Source: Elusimicrobia bacterium RIFCSPLOWO2_01_FULL_54_10 (GTDB lineage: Bacteria > Elusimicrobiota > Elusimicrobia > 2-02-FULL-39-32). Taken from it: a DNA stretch of 7,467 nt. Positions 5,521-7,467 of this stretch are shown one piece after another. The stretch covers positions 7,254 through 14,720 of the forward strand of contig MGUQ01000064.1 in NCBI GenBank assembly GCA_001799975.1, in the 5' to 3' direction. The notes below the pieces were generated by a model. The model was not told the DNA's origin. It saw nothing but the letters and a program-made list of their open reading frames with translations, and ran no database searches. Made by a program: the position numbers and the translations under genes. Every line of letters starts with the position of its first letter. The first letter of the stretch is position 1.

Positions 5521-5533
5521 GCGGGGTATTTTA
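5521..5533 (-). promoter_or_regulatory. Candidate leaderless promoter of queC
   Basis: TAAAAT on the minus strand at 5533-5528, followed by 7 nt and then the GTG start codon. Transcription normally begins 6-8 nt after a -10 box, so the start codon would be at or next to the 5' end of the mRNA. No Shine-Dalgarno exists in this gap (ACCCCGC). No good -35 is recognised. Confidence 0.45.
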
Positions 5534-5548
5534 CAAATTTTGTAGAAT
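5528..5548. promoter_or_regulatory. Palindromic bidirectional promoter core between queC and queA
   Basis: A 21-bp palindrome with a perfect centre TACAAA-T-TTTGTA (5532-5544) and outer arms ATTT and GAAT, giving 9 of 10 pairs complementary. Each outer half contains a -10-like hexamer pointing outward: TAAAAT to queC and TAGAAT to queA. The whole intergenic gap is 35 bp. The symmetry could reflect one two-way promoter or a dimeric regulator site that controls both queuosine transcripts; the sequence does not decide between them. Confidence 0.5.
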
Positions 5549-5555
5549 GGCCGCC
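5543..5555 (+). promoter_or_regulatory. Candidate leaderless promoter of queA
   Basis: TAGAAT at 5543-5548 (5/6 match to TATAAT), followed by 7 nt and the ATG at 5556. This spacing predicts transcription from the A of the start codon or a base or two before it. The gap (GGCCGCC) has no ribosome binding site. It also argues against using the in-frame ATG at 5547, which would lie inside the -10. Confidence 0.45.
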
Positions 5556-6569
5556 ATGAATCTGTCCGATTTTGATTTCACGCTTCCCCCAGATTTGATT
5601 GCCCAGGAAGGTCTAGCCGTGCGGGACCAGGCCCGCATGCTGGTTGTGAGACCGTCGGGGCCGTTCGAACATGGCGGCGTCCGTGACCTGTTGAACCATT
5701 TTTCCCGGGGCGATGTAGTGGTCATCAACGACACCCGCGTGTCCAGGGCCAGGCTGATTGGCCGGAAAGAAACCGGCGGAAAAGCAGATTGTCTGATTGT
5801 TTCGGATTTAAACTCCGGAGAGGAAAAAGATGTCCTGCTCCGCGGCAAGGCCTTCAAGACGGGTTCCACTCTCACATTTGAGGGTCCGGACGGCGTGACG
5901 CTGTCTGCAAAAATAACCCAATGGCTGGGCGGCGCCAAGTACAAGGCCATGTTTTCCGACGCATCTCTCATAGAGCGTTGCGCCAGGCTCCCGCTGCCGC
6001 CCTATATCAAAAAAAACCTGTCAGAAGAAACCCGATATCAAACGGTTTATGCAAAGCAGGAAGGTTCTCTCGCGGCCCCCACCGCGGGGCTGCATTTCAC
6101 GCCTCAATTGATGCAAGAGCTTAAAGACAAAGGGGTGGTTTTTGCGCCCGTAACCCTGCATGTGGGCTTGGGAACTTTTGCGCCTATCCGGACGGAAAAT
6201 CTTGAAGAGGTTGAACTTCATACGGAATATTTTTCCGTTAATCCGGAAACAAGGAATGTGATAAATTTGGCTCTAAAGGAAAAAAGAAGGATTTTTGCCG
6301 TCGGCACCACTTCGGTGAGGTGCCTTGAGTCGGCCATGGATGGGAGTTGGGAAGGCTGGACCCGCCTCTTTATTTACCCTGGATATAAGTTCAAAATGCC
6401 CTGGGCGGGCATGCTAACCAATTTTCACCTGCCCAAATCCAGTTTGCTGCTTCTGGTGGCGGCCCTTACGGGATGGGAGAGGATTTTGCCGGCTTATCTG
6501 GAGGCGATTGAACGAAAGTACAGGTTTTACAGTTTGGGAGACGCGATGCTGATTTTGAGGGGGATTTAA
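5556..6569 (+). CDS. queA: S-adenosylmethionine:tRNA ribosyltransferase-isomerase
   Basis: Transfers and isomerises the ribosyl moiety of SAM onto preQ1 in tRNA, giving epoxyqueuosine at wobble position 34 of GUN tRNAs. The protein has 337 residues, near the usual 340-350. Recognisable family blocks in order: [17 protein letters not shown] at the N terminus, [16 protein letters not shown] (54-69), LPLPPYI (145-151), [10 protein letters not shown] (173-182), [12 protein letters not shown] (201-212), [13 protein letters not shown] (247-259), [19 protein letters not shown] (272-290), HLPKSSLL and [12 protein letters not shown] near the end. The ATG at 5556 is chosen because family homology starts there and because of the -10 spacing; the longer frame upstream reads into queC on the other strand. 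It diverges from queC and overlaps the ABC ATPase gene by 4 bp tail to tail (TTAA). tgt, often next to queA, is not here. Confidence 0.98.
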   Translation: MNLSDFDFTLPPDLIAQEGLAVRDQARMLVVRPSGPFEHGGVRDLLNHFSRGDVVVINDTRVSRARLIGRKETGGKADCLIVSDLNSGEEKDVLLRGKAFKTGSTLTFEGPDGVTLSAKITQWLGGAKYKAMFSDASLIERCARLPLPPYIKKNLSEETRYQTVYAKQEGSLAAPTAGLHFTPQLMQELKDKGVVFAPVTLHVGLGTFAPIRTENLEEVELHTEYFSVNPETRNVINLALKEKRRIFAVGTTSVRCLESAMDGSWEGWTRLFIYPGYKFKMPWAGMLTNFHLPKSSLLLLVAALTGWERILPAYLEAIERKYRFYSLGDAMLILRGI

Positions 6570-7467
6570 ATGATGGCTTTTTCTGTTTCGTTGTCGAAAA
6601 CGCGGATTTTGTGCATGTTCACCACGATGTCGATGTCCTGCTGGGGCTTGGCGGAGTTTTCCGGCTCCACCCGCGCGATGATGTTGCTTTTGCCCGTGTT
6701 CAGATAAAGATATTTTTCAGACCCCATCGGCTCCACCACGTCGATGGTGGCTTTGGTCCAGGCCCCTTCGTGGATTTCTCCCGCGTAAAAAAGCCGGTCA
6801 TAAATGTCCTCCGGGCGGATGCCCAGGGTGAGCGGCTTGCCGACATAGGACCGGAGCAGGGTTTCCATGTTTTTTTCCACTTTCAGCTCAAAATTGTCCG
6901 TGCGATGTTCGGAACCCGTTTCCTTGAACCACAGTCCGCTCTTTCCGCCGTTCAGCCTCTCAATGATGGTGACGCCCATGAAATTCATCGGAGGGGAGCC
7001 GATGAAGCCCGCGACAAACCGGTTTGCGGGTTTGTTGTACAGCTCCAGAGGCGGAGCAACCTGCTGGATGACGCCGTCATTCATGACGCAGATCTTGTCG
7101 CCCATGGTCATGGCTTCCACCTGGTCATGCGTGACGTAGATGATGGTGGCCTGAAGGCGGTCATGGAGCTTGGAGATCTCCATGCGCATCTGGACCCGGA
7201 GTTTTGCGTCCAGGTTGGAGAGAGGCTCGTCAAATAGGAAAACTTTGGGTTTGTGCACGATGGCCCGCCCCACCGCGACGCGCTGGCGCTGGCCTCCGGA
7301 AAGTTCCTTGGGCTTGCGGTGAAAAAGGCTGCCCATGTTCAGGATTTCGGCCGCTTCCTTCACCCGCGTCTCTATCTCCCGCTTTGAATATCCCCTGAGC
7401 TTTAAGCCGAAGGCCATGTTCTCATAGACGGTCATGTGGGGATACAGGGCGTAATTTTGGAAAACCA
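6566..7467 (-). CDS. Sugar-type ABC transporter ATP-binding protein (MalK/UgpC/MsmX family), 5' end outside window
   Basis: Cytoplasmic ATPase subunit of a carbohydrate importer. 299 residues are visible, and about 80 N-terminal ones, including Walker A, lie beyond the right edge. The visible part opens at the Q-loop, [22 protein letters not shown], so the true frame continues upstream of the ATG at 7435. Then come the ABC signature [15 protein letters not shown], Walker B VFLFDEP, the D-loop SNLDAKLR and the H-loop [21 protein letters not shown] leads into a C-terminal TOBE/MOP-type regulatory domain with GIRPEDIYD, typical of ATPases shared by disaccharide, oligosaccharide or glycerol-3-phosphate importers. 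The substrate cannot be read from this subunit, and no permease or binding protein is in the window. Its stop overlaps the queA stop by 4 bp. Confidence 0.95.
   Translation of the reverse strand, partial: VFQNYALYPHMTVYENMAFGLKLRGYSKREIETRVKEAAEILNMGSLFHRKPKELSGGQRQRVAVGRAIVHKPKVFLFDEPLSNLDAKLRVQMRMEISKLHDRLQATIIYVTHDQVEAMTMGDKICVMNDGVIQQVAPPLELYNKPANRFVAGFIGSPPMNFMGVTIIERLNGGKSGLWFKETGSEHRTDNFELKVEKNMETLLRSYVGKPLTLGIRPEDIYDRLFYAGEIHEGAWTKATIDVVEPMGSEKYLYLNTGKSNIIARVEPENSAKPQQDIDIVVNMHKIRVFDNETEKAII

Noticed and set aside
5451..5555. Longer queA reading frame beginning inside queC, or at the ATG at 5547
   Set aside because: No similarity to QueA before MNLSDFDF, and the 5547 ATG would sit inside the candidate -10 box.
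6611..7237. 208-codon open frame on the plus strand opposite the ABC ATPase gene
   Set aside because: His/Val/Asp-rich mirror translation of a classical ATPase, with no motif of its own.

Overview
The window is almost wall-to-wall coding DNA from a bacterium. It holds two divergent vitamin/cofactor and tRNA-modification clusters, with a sugar-type ABC transporter ATPase entering from the right edge. Biotin, pantothenate and queuosine genes, BirA-type control of biotin genes, and an exported WD40 protein suggest a free-living, probably diderm bacterium with a compact genome. Shine-Dalgarno motifs are scarce: only bioB and the WD40 gene have clear ones. No rRNA, tRNA or taxon-specific marker is present, so lineage cannot be fixed. 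An Omnitrophota-, Elusimicrobiota- or Desulfobacterota-like origin would fit but is a guess.

Left part (1-3120, minus strand): a biotin operon reading right to left, bioB - FabG-like reductase - FabF-like ketosynthase - bioF. bioF runs off the left edge. The genes are separated by 4 and 2 bp and then overlap by 4 bp (ATGA). A perfect 9-bp inverted repeat with a 15-bp spacer, ATGTCAACC-N15-GGTTGACAT, lies just upstream of bioB and matches the BirA operator pattern. The ketosynthase/reductase pair inside the operon suggests that the pimeloyl precursor is made by dedicated fatty-acid-type enzymes.

Middle (3146-5520): panD (aspartate decarboxylase, beta-alanine for pantothenate/CoA) diverges from bioB and runs tail-to-tail into queF, overlapping it by 17 bp. 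queF is the last gene of a minus-strand operon queC - exported WD40 protein - queF, in which both junctions are ATGA overlaps. QueC makes preQ0 and QueF reduces it to preQ1.

Right (5556-7467): queA, the later enzyme of queuosine synthesis, diverges from queC across only 35 bp. That gap contains a near-perfect palindrome whose arms are the two candidate -10 boxes, so both genes look leaderless. queA converges on the ABC ATPase gene with a 4-bp overlap. No tgt or queG is visible. There is no gene-free stretch longer than about 75 bp, and I see no convincing terminator, IS, CRISPR or RNA gene.
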